From NCBI RefSeq assembly GCF_038446955.1, contig NZ_CP151803.1, positions 3,038,001 to 3,102,000 of the forward strand: a stretch of 64,000 nt of DNA. The letters are read 5' to 3'. Numbering within the stretch: position 1 is the first letter of the stretch; each line of letters begins with the position of its first letter. The notes beneath the pieces were generated by a model. The model did no database searches and had not been told where the DNA came from. It saw only the letters and a list, made by a program, of their open reading frames with translations. The stretch comes from Pedobacter sp. FW305-3-2-15-E-R2A2. Lineage in GTDB: Bacteria > Bacteroidota > Bacteroidia > Sphingobacteriales > Sphingobacteriaceae. The translations under genes and the position numbers were made by a program. Positions 8,505-18,561 of the stretch are shown one piece after another.

Positions 8505-11500
8505 TCAGGTGTTCCGCTCTTGCAGATACTGACTTGGCGTCTTTCCAAATTCCTTCTTAAATGCTTTGCTGAAATAGGATTGGGTTTGAATCCCAACCCG
8601 GTACATCACTTCCGTTAACAACACATCTTCCCGGGTCATAATTTCGACTGCTTTCCGGAGTCTGATGGAGCGTATAAATTCTCCGATCGACTGCCCCGTA
8701 ATGGTTTTGATCTTTTGGTATAACTTAGTCCGGCTCATTCCAATCTCTGAACACAGAAATTCTATATCCATTTCCGGATTGATCAGGTGGTCATTGACAA
8801 TGCTCAACAGTTTTTCCATAAACTCCCGGTCTTTAGTAGAATGCACGAGGTCAATGAGTTCAGTCTGGTGATCTTTGGAATAATGATCCTTTAATTTCTG
8901 GCGCTGTTCAAAGATATTTTTGATGTTGATCTGCAATAAGCTGATGTTGATCGGTTTACTGAAATACAGATCCGCACCGGATGCTGCACCTTCTATTTCT
9001 GCCTCTATGCTATTCTTGGCAGTCAGCATCAGAAATGGAATATGACTCGTTTCCAGGTCTTCCTTCAGCGCTTTACAGAGCTCGGTGCCCGTCATTCCAG
9101 GCATCATCACATCACTGATCACCAGGTCTGGAAACTCTTCTTTTGCTTTCAGCAATCCTGCATAGCCATCTGCCGCTTCAGAAATATGATAGCTTGCGCT
9201 CAGCGTATCTTTCAGAAAGGACCGCAATTCTTCATTATCGTCGACAATCAAAATGTGTTTACTGAGGGTTGGAATCTCCGGAACGGAGACCGGTGCGACA
9301 GGCAACGCGAAATCAGATTTATAGCTGATGCTTTCCAAACGGGTTCCCCCTTGTTCATTGCTTTGTCCCCAGAGCTCTTCGGGTTTAAAAGCCTCCTTAT
9401 CACAAGGCAGGCCGATGATGATCTCGGTACCCTGATGCCTTTCACTGGATACATGAATGAGCCCCTTGTGCAGCATGGTCAGGCTCTTCACAAATGCAAG
9501 GCCTACACCTGATCCGAGATGGGTCTCGGTGATGCGGTAATAGCGCTCAAATAAGTGGCTTATAGATTCTTTAGAGATGCCAATGCCATTGTCTGCTACG
9601 CGGATATAAACGTACCTTTTCCCCTGGTAATTGCTCTTGATGTGCAATTGGTTTTCAAATAATGGCTGGTAATTGTCCAGGTTGTCCAGGATCTCCAGCA
9701 CAACTTCACCGCCCTGTTTGGTATATTTCAGGGAATTATTGATCAGGTTTAAAATGATTTTTTCAATTACATTTCTATCGAACCAGGTATCGGCCGGTTG
9801 TACTGTATTTTTAACGATGAAATTAATGTGTTTCTCTTCTGCCATCTCTGCAAACTCTTCCGCCACTTCGTCAATAAAGAGGTTGATGTTGCCCTGGATA
9901 ACTTTCAGTTGCAGCGCACCGGATTCAATTTTTCTAAAGTCCATCAACTCATTGATCAGGCTGAGCAGGCGGTTCGCATTGCGGTGAATGGTTTTGTAAT
10001 AACTCAGAAAAGCCGCTTTTGAATCTTCTTTCAACAACCGGTCTATTGGTCCGAGGATCAAAGACAAGGGTGTTCTGAATTCGTGAGAAATATTGGTAAA
10101 GAACTGCAACTGGATCTGGTGCATTTCTTCCCGTTGCTGCTCCTCCAGCGCCCGCAATTCCATGCGTCTTTTGAAACTGAGCAAGGCATAGGCGATCCCG
10201 GTCAGCAGGACCGCAATGATTAATCTGAACCACCAGGTGGCCCAGAAAGGAGGGGAGATGTGGATGCGCACCGCAGTGCCGGCTGCATTCCAGTTGTTGT
10301 CATTATTGGAAGCCTTTACCCGGAATACATAGTCACCAGGATCCAGATTCGTATAAAAAGCTTTTTTAGTATTTCCGGCGTAATTCCAGTCTTTGTCGAA
10401 ACCTTCCAGCTTGTAGGCGTATTTGTTATTTTCCGGTGCCGTATAATTTAATCCGGCAAAACTAAAGGAGAAGGTCGACTGCTGATAAGAAAGCGCAATA
10501 TCATTGCTGAAGCTGATGTCTTTATCCAATGGAGAATCTTTAACGCCGGGCAGCATTCTGTTGTTGAAAATCTGAAATTCAGTGATGTAAACAGGAGGAA
10601 TGAACCGGTTGGTTTTGATCTCGTCAGGGTAAAAGGAATTGAATCCGTTTACCCCACCAAAAAACATTTCTCCTTTTCTGGTTTTTAAAAAGGCATTTGC
10701 TTCAAACTCCAGGCCCTGGAGGCCATCGGCTTTATTATAGGAACTGGCTCTTAATGTTTCCGGATTAAACCTGGTCAATCCCCTGGAGGTCGAAATCCAA
10801 AAGTTACCCCGGTCATCCTCTGTGATACCTTTGATAAAATCGGTAGACAATCCGGCTCTTGTAGTATACATAGAAAAGCTGTTTTTGGCTGGATTAAAGA
10901 GGTACAATCCCGACTGACCGATCCACAATCTTTTTTTGCTGTCTATAAAAATGACGCGCAGGTCTGGTCTTTTCTCTTCATTTAAAAAGTAATGCGTAAA
11001 CCGCTTTGTATTCAGGTTATAACAGTTCAGCCCGCCATCGTCTGTGCCAATCCAAAGGTTCTGATGTTGATCTTCATTGATGGAGATGATGTTTTTGCCA
11101 CTGATTTGTGTATTTCCGGCGCCCTGTATCAGGCGACTGAATTTTTTACTGCCCCTGTCCATCAGATTCAAACCGCCATAATAGGTGCCTACCCATAAAT
11201 TTCCCTTGCTGTCTTCAAATGTTTTCTGTACATAATTGGAGGAGATGGAGGAGGGATCTGCCGGGTTGTTCAAAAAGCGGCGGAAGGTTCCGGATTGCCG
11301 GTCCATCAGGTTCAAACCACCAGCCCAGGTGCCAATCCAGAGCTGTTTGAAGCGGTCTTCGGTAATGTTCAGGACCGCGTTCGAGCCCAGGCTCTCTTGC
11401 CGAAAGGGATCAAATTTATAATGTGTAAAACGCTGACTGGCCTTATGGTAAAAATTCAAACCACCGCCATCAGTTCCTATCCAGAGGTTTTCATCCTGAT

Positions 11501-12569
11501 CTTCATAGAAGGCTTTCACGTCGTTATAACTCAGGCTGTTTTTATTCAATTCCTGCTGTACGAGCCTGAACCTTTCCGAACCGGGGGTATACAGATTGAT
11601 CCCGCCACGATGGGTGCCTACCCATAAATTGTCCTGCTTGTCCTGAAATAAGGCAGAAACTGTCCTTTGAGAAAGACTGGAAGCATTACCGGGTTCATTT
11701 TGGTAATTTTTAAAGGTGTTAGTCTGAGGATTGAAACGATCCAGACCACCGTTTACACTTCCTATCCAGAGGTTGTTCTTTTGATCTACGATGATCGCCC
11801 GTACGAGGTCACTGCCCAGGCTGTTGCTGTTCTTCAGCTCATGTCTGTAAATTTTGATGCTGTGATTGGAAGGTTGGTAGGCAATCATCCCCTGTTCTTC
11901 GGTACCCAGCCACAAGGTCCCATCAGCGGATTCCGCGATGACCCTCAGGGTATAATTGGAAAGACCCGGTATTTTCATAAACGCGGAACTCTTTTTGTCG
12001 AACTTATAAAGCCCGCTGTCTGTCGCAATCCATAAGTTTCCTTTCCGGTCGGTATGAAGGTCGTTGGTATGGTGTTTGAAATGGCGAAAGGTAGTTGTTT
12101 TGTCATTCCGAAGCTCCAGAAGACCCCCGGAAGTAGCAATCCAAAGCCCGGTGGCATGTTCCTCAATGGCGGTGACATTATTACTACCTGAAGACTTTCC
12201 GGCGGCAGCCGAACCTGTTTTGTAACGCCTGAAGCTGTTCGTTTCCGGATCAAACCGGTTCAATCCATTGGAAGTACCGATCCAAAGTTTTTTATTTTTA
12301 TCCTCATAGATGTGCCGGATAAAGTTATCAGATAAACTCGCAGGATCCCTGCTGCTTTTGAAAACAGTGATCTGTTCTCCGTCGTACTTGTTTAACCCAT
12401 CGCGTGTCCCAAACCAGAGGAAACCCCGGTGGTCCTGAAAGATGCATTCAATGGTACTGTTGGAAAGTCCGGCATCAATCCCGATGTGCTTAAATTTTGG
12501 ATTTTGCGCAAAGGTGATCTGACAGCTGATCAATAAGAAGAACAGTACATTTTTAACGAATGAACTCAT
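8505..12569 (-). CDS. Hybrid two-component system sensor/regulator (HTCS) of the galactan PUL
   Basis: A 1354-residue one-protein two-component system. After a signal peptide, residues about 25-650 hold repeated propeller blades of the reg_prop type (many WIGT-DGGLN and NLWVGT repeats), forming the periplasmic sensor. A Y_Y_Y domain lies at about 690-770 and a membrane helix at about 776-797. HisKA follows with the phospho-acceptor His at 829 in ISHEFRTPL, then HATPase_c with N and G boxes (LINNSLKY, VADNGIGIS), a receiver domain with Asp1153 in VISDVMMPG, and an AraC-type DNA-binding domain at the C-terminus. It is divergent from the SusC gene, as is usual for HTCS regulators, which bind oligosaccharides from the PUL substrate. 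Galactan-derived ligand is an inference from neighbours. Confidence 0.95.
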   Translation of the reverse strand: MSSFVKNVLFFLLISCQITFAQNPKFKHIGIDAGLSNSTIECIFQDHRGFLWFGTRDGLNKYDGEQITVFKSSRDPASLSDNFIRHIYEDKNKKLWIGTSNGLNRFDPETNSFRRYKTGSAAAGKSSGSNNVTAIEEHATGLWIATSGGLLELRNDKTTTFRHFKHHTNDLHTDRKGNLWIATDSGLYKFDKKSSAFMKIPGLSNYTLRVIAESADGTLWLGTEEQGMIAYQPSNHSIKIYRHELKNSNSLGSDLVRAIIVDQKNNLWIGSVNGGLDRFNPQTNTFKNYQNEPGNASSLSQRTVSALFQDKQDNLWVGTHRGGINLYTPGSERFRLVQQELNKNSLSYNDVKAFYEDQDENLWIGTDGGGLNFYHKASQRFTHYKFDPFRQESLGSNAVLNITEDRFKQLWIGTWAGGLNLMDRQSGTFRRFLNNPADPSSISSNYVQKTFEDSKGNLWVGTYYGGLNLMDRGSKKFSRLIQGAGNTQISGKNIISINEDQHQNLWIGTDDGGLNCYNLNTKRFTHYFLNEEKRPDLRVIFIDSKKRLWIGQSGLYLFNPAKNSFSMYTTRAGLSTDFIKGITEDDRGNFWISTSRGLTRFNPETLRASSYNKADGLQGLEFEANAFLKTRKGEMFFGGVNGFNSFYPDEIKTNRFIPPVYITEFQIFNNRMLPGVKDSPLDKDISFSNDIALSYQQSTFSFSFAGLNYTAPENNKYAYKLEGFDKDWNYAGNTKKAFYTNLDPGDYVFRVKASNNDNNWNAAGTAVRIHISPPFWATWWFRLIIAVLLTGIAYALLSFKRRMELRALEEQQREEMHQIQLQFFTNISHEFRTPLSLILGPIDRLLKEDSKAAFLSYYKTIHRNANRLLSLINELMDFRKIESGALQLKVIQGNINLFIDEVAEEFAEMAEEKHINFIVKNTVQPADTWFDRNVIEKIILNLINNSLKYTKQGGEVVLEILDNLDNYQPLFENQLHIKSNYQGKRYVYIRVADNGIGISKESISHLFERYYRITETHLGSGVGLAFVKSLTMLHKGLIHVSSERHQGTEIIIGLPCDKEAFKPEELWGQSNEQGGTRLESISYKSDFALPVAPVSVPEIPTLSKHILIVDDNEELRSFLKDTLSASYHISEAADGYAGLLKAKEEFPDLVISDVMMPGMTGTELCKALKEDLETSHIPFLMLTAKNSIEAEIEGAASGADLYFSKPINISLLQINIKNIFEQRQKLKDHYSKDHQTELIDLVHSTKDREFMEKLLSIVNDHLINPEMDIEFLCSEIGMSRTKLYQKIKTITGQSIGEFIRSIRLRKAVEIMTREDVLLTEVMYRVGIQTQSYFSKAFKKEFGKTPSQYLQERNT

Positions 12570-12765
12570 TTGGTATAGCTACAGGTACTCGGTTTATATT
12601 TTGTTAAAGGTAATAGAAATTGTGACTTAAATTGCCGTATAGCCTGCTTTTTACACGTTGCACCGCTGAAAATTGTCAAATAGAACAAAAAGAAAACACG
12701 ATAGCACAAACGTACAACCGGAATAACCGTTTCATTTGTATCAGTAAATACTAACCAAATACTGT

Positions 12766-15744
12766 ATGCGAATTTTTACTTTTATTGTCAAGCTCAACTT
12801 ATTGTTGTTGCTTTTTCTTTCCACCACAGCAACGCTCTATGCACAACAAACGGTGACCGTTACAGGGGCGGTGAAGTCCGCTTTTGATCAGCTGGGGATT
12901 CCCGGTGTCAGTGTATTGCTGAAGGGCAGTGCCATTGGTACAGTAACCAACACAGACGGAAGTTTTTCGCTCAAAGTTCCCGGGGGATCAGGGGTTTTGA
13001 TTTTTACTTTTATAGGTTACAAAACTGAAGAAGTGGCCATTCCCCAATCCCGGGTCTTAAATGTCATGCTGAACGAAGATGCGGCTAAATTGAATGAAGT
13101 TGTAGTGGTCGGTTACGGAACCACCAGAAAGCAGGACCTGACTGGGTCTGTTGCCGTGGTGACCGCAAAGGATTTTCAGAAAGGGAGTATCACTACTCCG
13201 GAGCAAATGCTTTCGGGTAAAGTATCGGGTGTGGCCATTACTTCCAACAGCGGTCAGCCTGGGAGCGGAAGCACCATTCGCATCAGGGGCGGATCATCCC
13301 TCAGCGCGAGTAATGATCCTTTGATCGTGATCGATGGGGTGCTGCTGGAAAACAGCGTAATTGGAGGCGCTTCCAATCCTTTAAGTTTTATCAATCCAAA
13401 TGACATCGAGTCTTTTACCGTTTTAAAAGATGCTTCAGCCGCCGCGATTTATGGAGCAAGAGCTTCTAACGGCGTGCTCATCATCACCACTAAAAAAGGT
13501 TTGGCAGGTGAATTGAAAATAGGGTTCAACTCGGTCAATTCCATTACTAAACTGGGCAAACAGGTAGATGTGCTCAGCGCAGACCAGCTCCGGGAAATCG
13601 TCAATAAAAATGGCAGTGCTGCTCAAAAAGAACAGCTGGGCCAGTTCAATACCAATTGGCAGGATTTGATTTATCAGGATGGTTTTGCCTCAGACAATAA
13701 CCTGAGCATTAGCGGAGGGATCAAAAACTTACCTTACCGCCTGTCGCTGGGCTACCAAAATCAAAGCGGGGTACTCAGGACCGATAAACTGGAAAAAACT
13801 TCCGCCGCTGTTGTATTCAATCCTACTTTTTTTGATAAACACCTGAAACTGGACATCAACCTGAAAGGCAGTGTACAACAGGCGAGGTTTGCCAATCAGG
13901 CGGCCATTGGTGCTGCCGTGAGTTTTGATCCTACCCAGGCGGTCTATACCAACAGACCGGATTTTAACGGCTACTGGGAATGGCTCGATTCCAGTACCCC
14001 AAGCGGACTGGTCAATCTGGTGGGTAGAAACCCGCTCGGTCTTTTGCAACAACGTGAAGACCGTTCGAATCCTTACCGCAGTATCGGGAATGTGCAACTG
14101 GATTATAAATTTCATTTTCTGCCGGAGTTGCGGGCCAACCTGAATATGGGCTATGATGTGGCAACGGGAAAAGGAACGGTGTTTGTGAATCAGAATGCAG
14201 CGGAACAGATCAACAGAATGGGGATCAACAACAGGTATAAACAAAACCGGGCAAATACGCTGGTAGATTTCTACCTGAATTATGTGAAAGAGTTCGCTTC
14301 TATAAAAAGCAGGGTAGATGCTACCGCTGGTTATTCTTACAATGACTACCAGACCAAATTTTACAACTTCGCTGATTTTGATGCCAATGGAAATAAGATC
14401 GCAAACAGCGATCCTGACTTTCCTTTCAATACGCCACAGAACAGGCTGATTTCTTATTTTGCGAGGTTAAACTATAATTATGATGAACGTTTCCTGTTGA
14501 CGGCCACCCTAAGACGTGATGGTTCGTCTCGTTTCGGACCAAGCTATAAATATGGCTATTTTCCTTCCGTAGCCCTGGCCTGGACCTTAAAGAACGAATC
14601 CTTCTTAAAGGACAACAAACTGATCTCTGCACTGAAATTGCGCATGAGCTATGGCATCACCGGTCAGCAGGAAGGCATTGGCAATTACGGTTATTTGTCT
14701 ACCTATGGCTTGAGTACACCTAACGCTTCTTATCAGTTTGGAGATACCTTTTATCAGATGTACCGGCCTACGGCTTACATTCCGGACATCAAATGGGAAG
14801 AAACGGCAACGACCAATATCGGCCTGGATGCCGGAATCCTGAACAACAGAATTACAGGTAGCCTGGAGCTTTACCGCAGAAAAACCAGCGACCTCCTTAA
14901 CCAGATTCCTCAGCCGGCAGGAACCAATTTCAGCGCAACAGCGATCATCAATGTAGGCGATATGCTGAATGAAGGGGTAGAGCTGAGCTTAAACTTTGTT
15001 CCGATACAACGTCCGGATTTTGAATGGAATTTCAGCTTAAATGCGACCTACAATAAAAATACGATTACCAATCTGACGGTAATTCCAAATGATCCGAATT
15101 ATAAAGGATTTCCTTCAGGTACCATTGCCGGAGGGGTGAGCGGACAGTACGCTTTCATCAATGCCGTAGGCGCTCCAAAAAGTACTTTCAACTTATTGCA
15201 GCAGGTGTATGATCCCTCGGGCAAACCGATCGAAGGCATTTATGTAGATCAGAACGGGGATGGCTTAATCACTGAAAATGACCTGACCAAAGGCAAGTCT
15301 GCGGATCCTAAATTATTCCTTGGTTTCAGCAACAACATGACTTATAAAAAATGGAACCTAAGTTTTACGATGCGTGCCAATCTGGGCAATTACCTGTACA
15401 ACAATTCCTTTAGTCAGCGGGGAAACCTGACTCAGGTGCTGGGAACCGCCATTTTGCTCAATGCCTCTCCCAATTACCTGGTCACGAATTTCAAAGGCCA
15501 GCAATTGTTGAGCGATTATTATGTAGAGAACGCTTCCTTCCTGAGAATGGACAACGTCAACCTGGGCTATAAGTTTGGGACGATCCTGAAAAATAAAGCC
15601 AGTCTGCAACTCAATGCAAGCGTACAGAACGTGTTTGTGATCACTAAATATAAAGGACTTGATCCTGAGGTTCCCTCAGGTGTAGACAATAACCTTTACC
15701 CAAGACCACGTGTATTTTCATTGGGCTTAAACCTTAATTATTAA
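12766..15744 (+). CDS. SusC-like TonB-dependent outer-membrane transporter (PUL 1)
   Basis: A 992-residue transporter. Signal peptide to about residue 27 (ATLYAQ), a carboxypeptidase-D2-like regulatory domain at about 30-105 (VTVTGAVKSAFDQLGIPGVS), a TonB-box-like NEVVVVGYGTTRKQDLTGSV at about 110-130, a plug with the SusC signature IRIRGGSSL and LKDASAAAIYGARASNGVLIITTK, then a 22-strand-type barrel. There is no STN domain, so signalling to a FecR protein is not expected, in agreement with control by the HTCS next door. It imports oligosaccharides together with the SusD lid. It precedes SusD by 4 bases. Likely substrate is beta-1,4-galactan fragments, by context. Confidence 0.95.
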   Translation: MRIFTFIVKLNLLLLLFLSTTATLYAQQTVTVTGAVKSAFDQLGIPGVSVLLKGSAIGTVTNTDGSFSLKVPGGSGVLIFTFIGYKTEEVAIPQSRVLNVMLNEDAAKLNEVVVVGYGTTRKQDLTGSVAVVTAKDFQKGSITTPEQMLSGKVSGVAITSNSGQPGSGSTIRIRGGSSLSASNDPLIVIDGVLLENSVIGGASNPLSFINPNDIESFTVLKDASAAAIYGARASNGVLIITTKKGLAGELKIGFNSVNSITKLGKQVDVLSADQLREIVNKNGSAAQKEQLGQFNTNWQDLIYQDGFASDNNLSISGGIKNLPYRLSLGYQNQSGVLRTDKLEKTSAAVVFNPTFFDKHLKLDINLKGSVQQARFANQAAIGAAVSFDPTQAVYTNRPDFNGYWEWLDSSTPSGLVNLVGRNPLGLLQQREDRSNPYRSIGNVQLDYKFHFLPELRANLNMGYDVATGKGTVFVNQNAAEQINRMGINNRYKQNRANTLVDFYLNYVKEFASIKSRVDATAGYSYNDYQTKFYNFADFDANGNKIANSDPDFPFNTPQNRLISYFARLNYNYDERFLLTATLRRDGSSRFGPSYKYGYFPSVALAWTLKNESFLKDNKLISALKLRMSYGITGQQEGIGNYGYLSTYGLSTPNASYQFGDTFYQMYRPTAYIPDIKWEETATTNIGLDAGILNNRITGSLELYRRKTSDLLNQIPQPAGTNFSATAIINVGDMLNEGVELSLNFVPIQRPDFEWNFSLNATYNKNTITNLTVIPNDPNYKGFPSGTIAGGVSGQYAFINAVGAPKSTFNLLQQVYDPSGKPIEGIYVDQNGDGLITENDLTKGKSADPKLFLGFSNNMTYKKWNLSFTMRANLGNYLYNNSFSQRGNLTQVLGTAILLNASPNYLVTNFKGQQLLSDYYVENASFLRMDNVNLGYKFGTILKNKASLQLNASVQNVFVITKYKGLDPEVPSGVDNNLYPRPRVFSLGLNLNY

Positions 15745-15748
15745 AACG

Positions 15749-17383
15749 ATGAACCGGAACATAAATAAATCCTATACCCCATACAGGCTTCGCGGAACCA
15801 GGGCTCTTGCACTTGTCGTGCTGATCCTGCTTTCTGCCTGTAATAAATTAGACCTTGCACCTACCAACGACCTGACCGCAGAAAAGGTGTACTCCACGCC
15901 ATTGGGCTATAAACAAGCCCTGGCCAAAGTCTATGGTGCATTTGCGCTGACCGGAAACGCAACCACAGGCCAGCAGGACATCCCGGTAGAAATTATCAAG
16001 GATGAAGGAAACTCTGATTTTTTAAGACTGTACTGGAACCTGCAGGAGCTGACCACAGATGAAGCAGCCTGGTCATGGCAGAATGATGCCGGGATCCAGG
16101 GACTGCACGAACTGAGCTGGTCTTCAATCAACTCGATCATCAATGGTCTTTATTACCGCTCTTATTTTCAAATCACCCTTTGCAATGATTTTATCAGACA
16201 ATCCACAGATGATAACATTTCCAAAAGAGGGATTAGCGGCGCAGACGCAGACAACATTCGTAAATACCGCGCAGAGGCAAGGTTCATCAGGGCTTATCAA
16301 TATTGGGTATTGATGGACCTGTATGGCAATCCTGCATTCGCTACCGAAGACACGCAAATTGCCAGTAAAGATTTTCCGAAGCGGATCGTAAGGGCCGAGC
16401 TCTTCAAATATATCGAGTCCGAACTTTTGGCGATTGAAAACGAACTCGCTGCTCCAAAAAGTAATGAATATGGCAGGGCAGACCGCGCTGCAGCATGGGC
16501 ATTGCTGTCGCGCCTTTACCTGAATGCTTCGATATATACAGGGACAGCAAAATATACAGAAGCGATCACTTACAGCAATAAGATCATTAACGCGGGCTAT
16601 ACCCTGCATGGTAAATACCGGGACCTGACCATTGCAGACAATCACCTGAATACGGATGAATTTATCCTGACGATCAATTATGATGGTACGAGTACTCAGA
16701 ATTTTGGCGGAACGACTTACCTGATGCATGGGCCGGCCAATGTGCCTGCCGATGTTTCGGGCTCGAACGGAGATTGGGGCGGTTTGAGGTGCACACAGCA
16801 GTTTGTCAACCTCTTTGCCGATAAAACCGGAAACACCGATAGTCGTGCGCAGTTTTACATGGCGGGTCAGAATCTGGAGATGAATGAACTGTATGTAGAA
16901 ACGGAGGGTTACTCGACCACCAAATACCGCAATAAAACCAGAACCGGAGCAGCTGCGCCGAACCAGGATGCCGCTAAAGATTTCTCGGATATTGATTTTC
17001 CTTTATTCCGTCTGGGTGAAGTGTACCTGAATTATGCAGAAGCCGTTTTGCGCGGCGGTAGTGGCGGTGATACCGGAACTGCGCTGAGGTACATCAATGC
17101 CTTAAGAACCCGTGCCTACAATGGCAACACATCGGGTAACATCAGCCTGAGCGCATTGAATCTTGATTTTATGCTTGATGAACGTGGCCGGGAACTGTAT
17201 TATGAAGCAGTAAGGAGAACAGACCTGATTAGGTTCGGTAAATTTACAACAGGCGTTTATTTATGGGCCTGGAAAGGCGGGGTAAAAGCAGGAACTGCGG
17301 TGGCAGATAAGTACAACCTTTTCCCCTTACCGCCGACAGATCTCTCCGCAAATCCAAATTTAATTCAAAATCCAGGTTATTGA
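15749..17383 (+). CDS. SusD/RagB-like nutrient-binding lipoprotein (PUL 1)
   Basis: A 544-residue outer-membrane lipoprotein. The lipobox LILLSACNKLD places the lipidated Cys at residue 31 after a fairly long N-region. Family hallmarks include the LDLAPTNDLTAEKVY start, a TPR-like helical scaffold (YRAEARFIRAYQYWVLMDLYG; RAAAWALLSRLYLNASIY), the DFPLFRLGEVYLNYAEA segment and the C-terminal FMLDERGRELYYEAVRRTDLIRFG. SusD proteins cap the SusC barrel and bind glycan at the cell surface. Spacing of 4 bases from SusC fits the usual coupled pair. Confidence 0.95.
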   Translation: MNRNINKSYTPYRLRGTRALALVVLILLSACNKLDLAPTNDLTAEKVYSTPLGYKQALAKVYGAFALTGNATTGQQDIPVEIIKDEGNSDFLRLYWNLQELTTDEAAWSWQNDAGIQGLHELSWSSINSIINGLYYRSYFQITLCNDFIRQSTDDNISKRGISGADADNIRKYRAEARFIRAYQYWVLMDLYGNPAFATEDTQIASKDFPKRIVRAELFKYIESELLAIENELAAPKSNEYGRADRAAAWALLSRLYLNASIYTGTAKYTEAITYSNKIINAGYTLHGKYRDLTIADNHLNTDEFILTINYDGTSTQNFGGTTYLMHGPANVPADVSGSNGDWGGLRCTQQFVNLFADKTGNTDSRAQFYMAGQNLEMNELYVETEGYSTTKYRNKTRTGAAAPNQDAAKDFSDIDFPLFRLGEVYLNYAEAVLRGGSGGDTGTALRYINALRTRAYNGNTSGNISLSALNLDFMLDERGRELYYEAVRRTDLIRFGKFTTGVYLWAWKGGVKAGTAVADKYNLFPLPPTDLSANPNLIQNPGY

Positions 17384-17426
17384 TCCAGGTACCGGCCTGT
17401 TGGCCTGCCGATAAAATATAGAAATT

Positions 17427-18545
17427 ATGAAAACATTATGGAATCCCTTTTTTTATCTGATCCTGTTCAGTATTGCGCTATCCGCTTGTAAAAAGGAGAA
17501 AAGCAGCAATGTGATGACCATACCTGCTGCAGGAATCAAAGGATTTACTGCTTCCAGCAACAACCTCAGCTTATCTGAAGCCAATGCAGAAAAGAATGTG
17601 CTGACCTTTAGCTTCACCGCTCCGGATTACGGCGTAAAGGTTGTGCCCACGTATACCTTACAATTCGATCTGCCTGCCGATACTTCAGGAGAAAATGCCT
17701 GGGGAAAAGCGGTTGAAGTAAAAATCCCGGCGGATAGCCTGAGGAAAACCTTTAAAGGAGCCGACTTTAATGCCTTGCTTGCGGTACAGCTTTTATTACC
17801 AGTGGAGGTGAGCAGCACGATCGCGGTGCGCTTAAAATCGGATGTAAAGCAGAACAGCGGCCTCGCATCGGAGGTAAAACCCATTTATGCCAGCTTGACG
17901 ATGCTGGTTAAACCTTACCGCTCTTTTGTGGAATATCCTGCTTTACTGGTTAAAGGTGGTAATTCCTGGAGAACACCTGCGGAAAGAACCAATGGATACC
18001 TGCTGACTTCAGCAAAATTCAATGATAAATATGAAGGGTATCTCGACCTTCCAAATGCTGACGGATGGGGCGGCGACGCCTTTACATTAATTTCCACAAA
18101 AGACGGGAAGTCTTATGGCTGGGGAACGAGTGCAACCACGCTGAGTGTTGGCGGAGGCGGATTATGGCTGACACCCGCACCGAACCAGATGAAGGTCAAT
18201 GTAGACCTGGATGCCATGACGATTAATTATACACCTGTTCATTTCTTCATCTCCGGTGACGACAATGCCTGGAGTACTTCGGCTACGCCGATGGTGTATA
18301 ATGCAAATACCAGGGTCTGGACTGCCAGCAATGTTTCGCTGACTGCCGGAAAGAATTTTGCATTTACCTGCAATGGGTCTTACGACATCAGTTATAAACT
18401 GGATAAAGCAGAAAATGGGGTGCTCATGTTTGCTGGTGCACCAACCTGGGGCGGGGTGAATATCCCTGTAGCCAAAACCGGCGTATTTACAGTTACCCTG
18501 GATATGAGTGCCGGAGATGGAAATTATACCTATTCAGTCAAATAA
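17427..18545 (+). CDS. SusE-domain surface glycan-binding lipoprotein (PUL 1)
   Basis: A 372-residue lipoprotein with lipobox SIALSAC (Cys 21). An N-terminal SusE-type Ig-like domain (residues about 30-160) is followed by two beta-rich modules. The second and third have paired GGNSWRTPAERTNGYLLTS and FFISGDDNAWSTSATPMVY elements that resemble the starch-binding SusE/SusF repeats. Such proteins hold polysaccharide at the surface and help the SusCD pair. Position between SusD and the GH53 enzyme matches the galactan PUL order of Bacteroides. No catalytic motif is visible. Confidence 0.85.
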   Translation: MKTLWNPFFYLILFSIALSACKKEKSSNVMTIPAAGIKGFTASSNNLSLSEANAEKNVLTFSFTAPDYGVKVVPTYTLQFDLPADTSGENAWGKAVEVKIPADSLRKTFKGADFNALLAVQLLLPVEVSSTIAVRLKSDVKQNSGLASEVKPIYASLTMLVKPYRSFVEYPALLVKGGNSWRTPAERTNGYLLTSAKFNDKYEGYLDLPNADGWGGDAFTLISTKDGKSYGWGTSATTLSVGGGGLWLTPAPNQMKVNVDLDAMTINYTPVHFFISGDDNAWSTSATPMVYNANTRVWTASNVSLTAGKNFAFTCNGSYDISYKLDKAENGVLMFAGAPTWGGVNIPVAKTGVFTVTLDMSAGDGNYTYSVK

Positions 18546-18561
18546 TTAAAAAGACAAGGAA

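Noticed and set aside
12570..12765. An antisense terminator before the PUL 1 susC
   Set aside because: No hairpin followed by a T run on either strand in this gap, in contrast to the two sigma/FecR loci.
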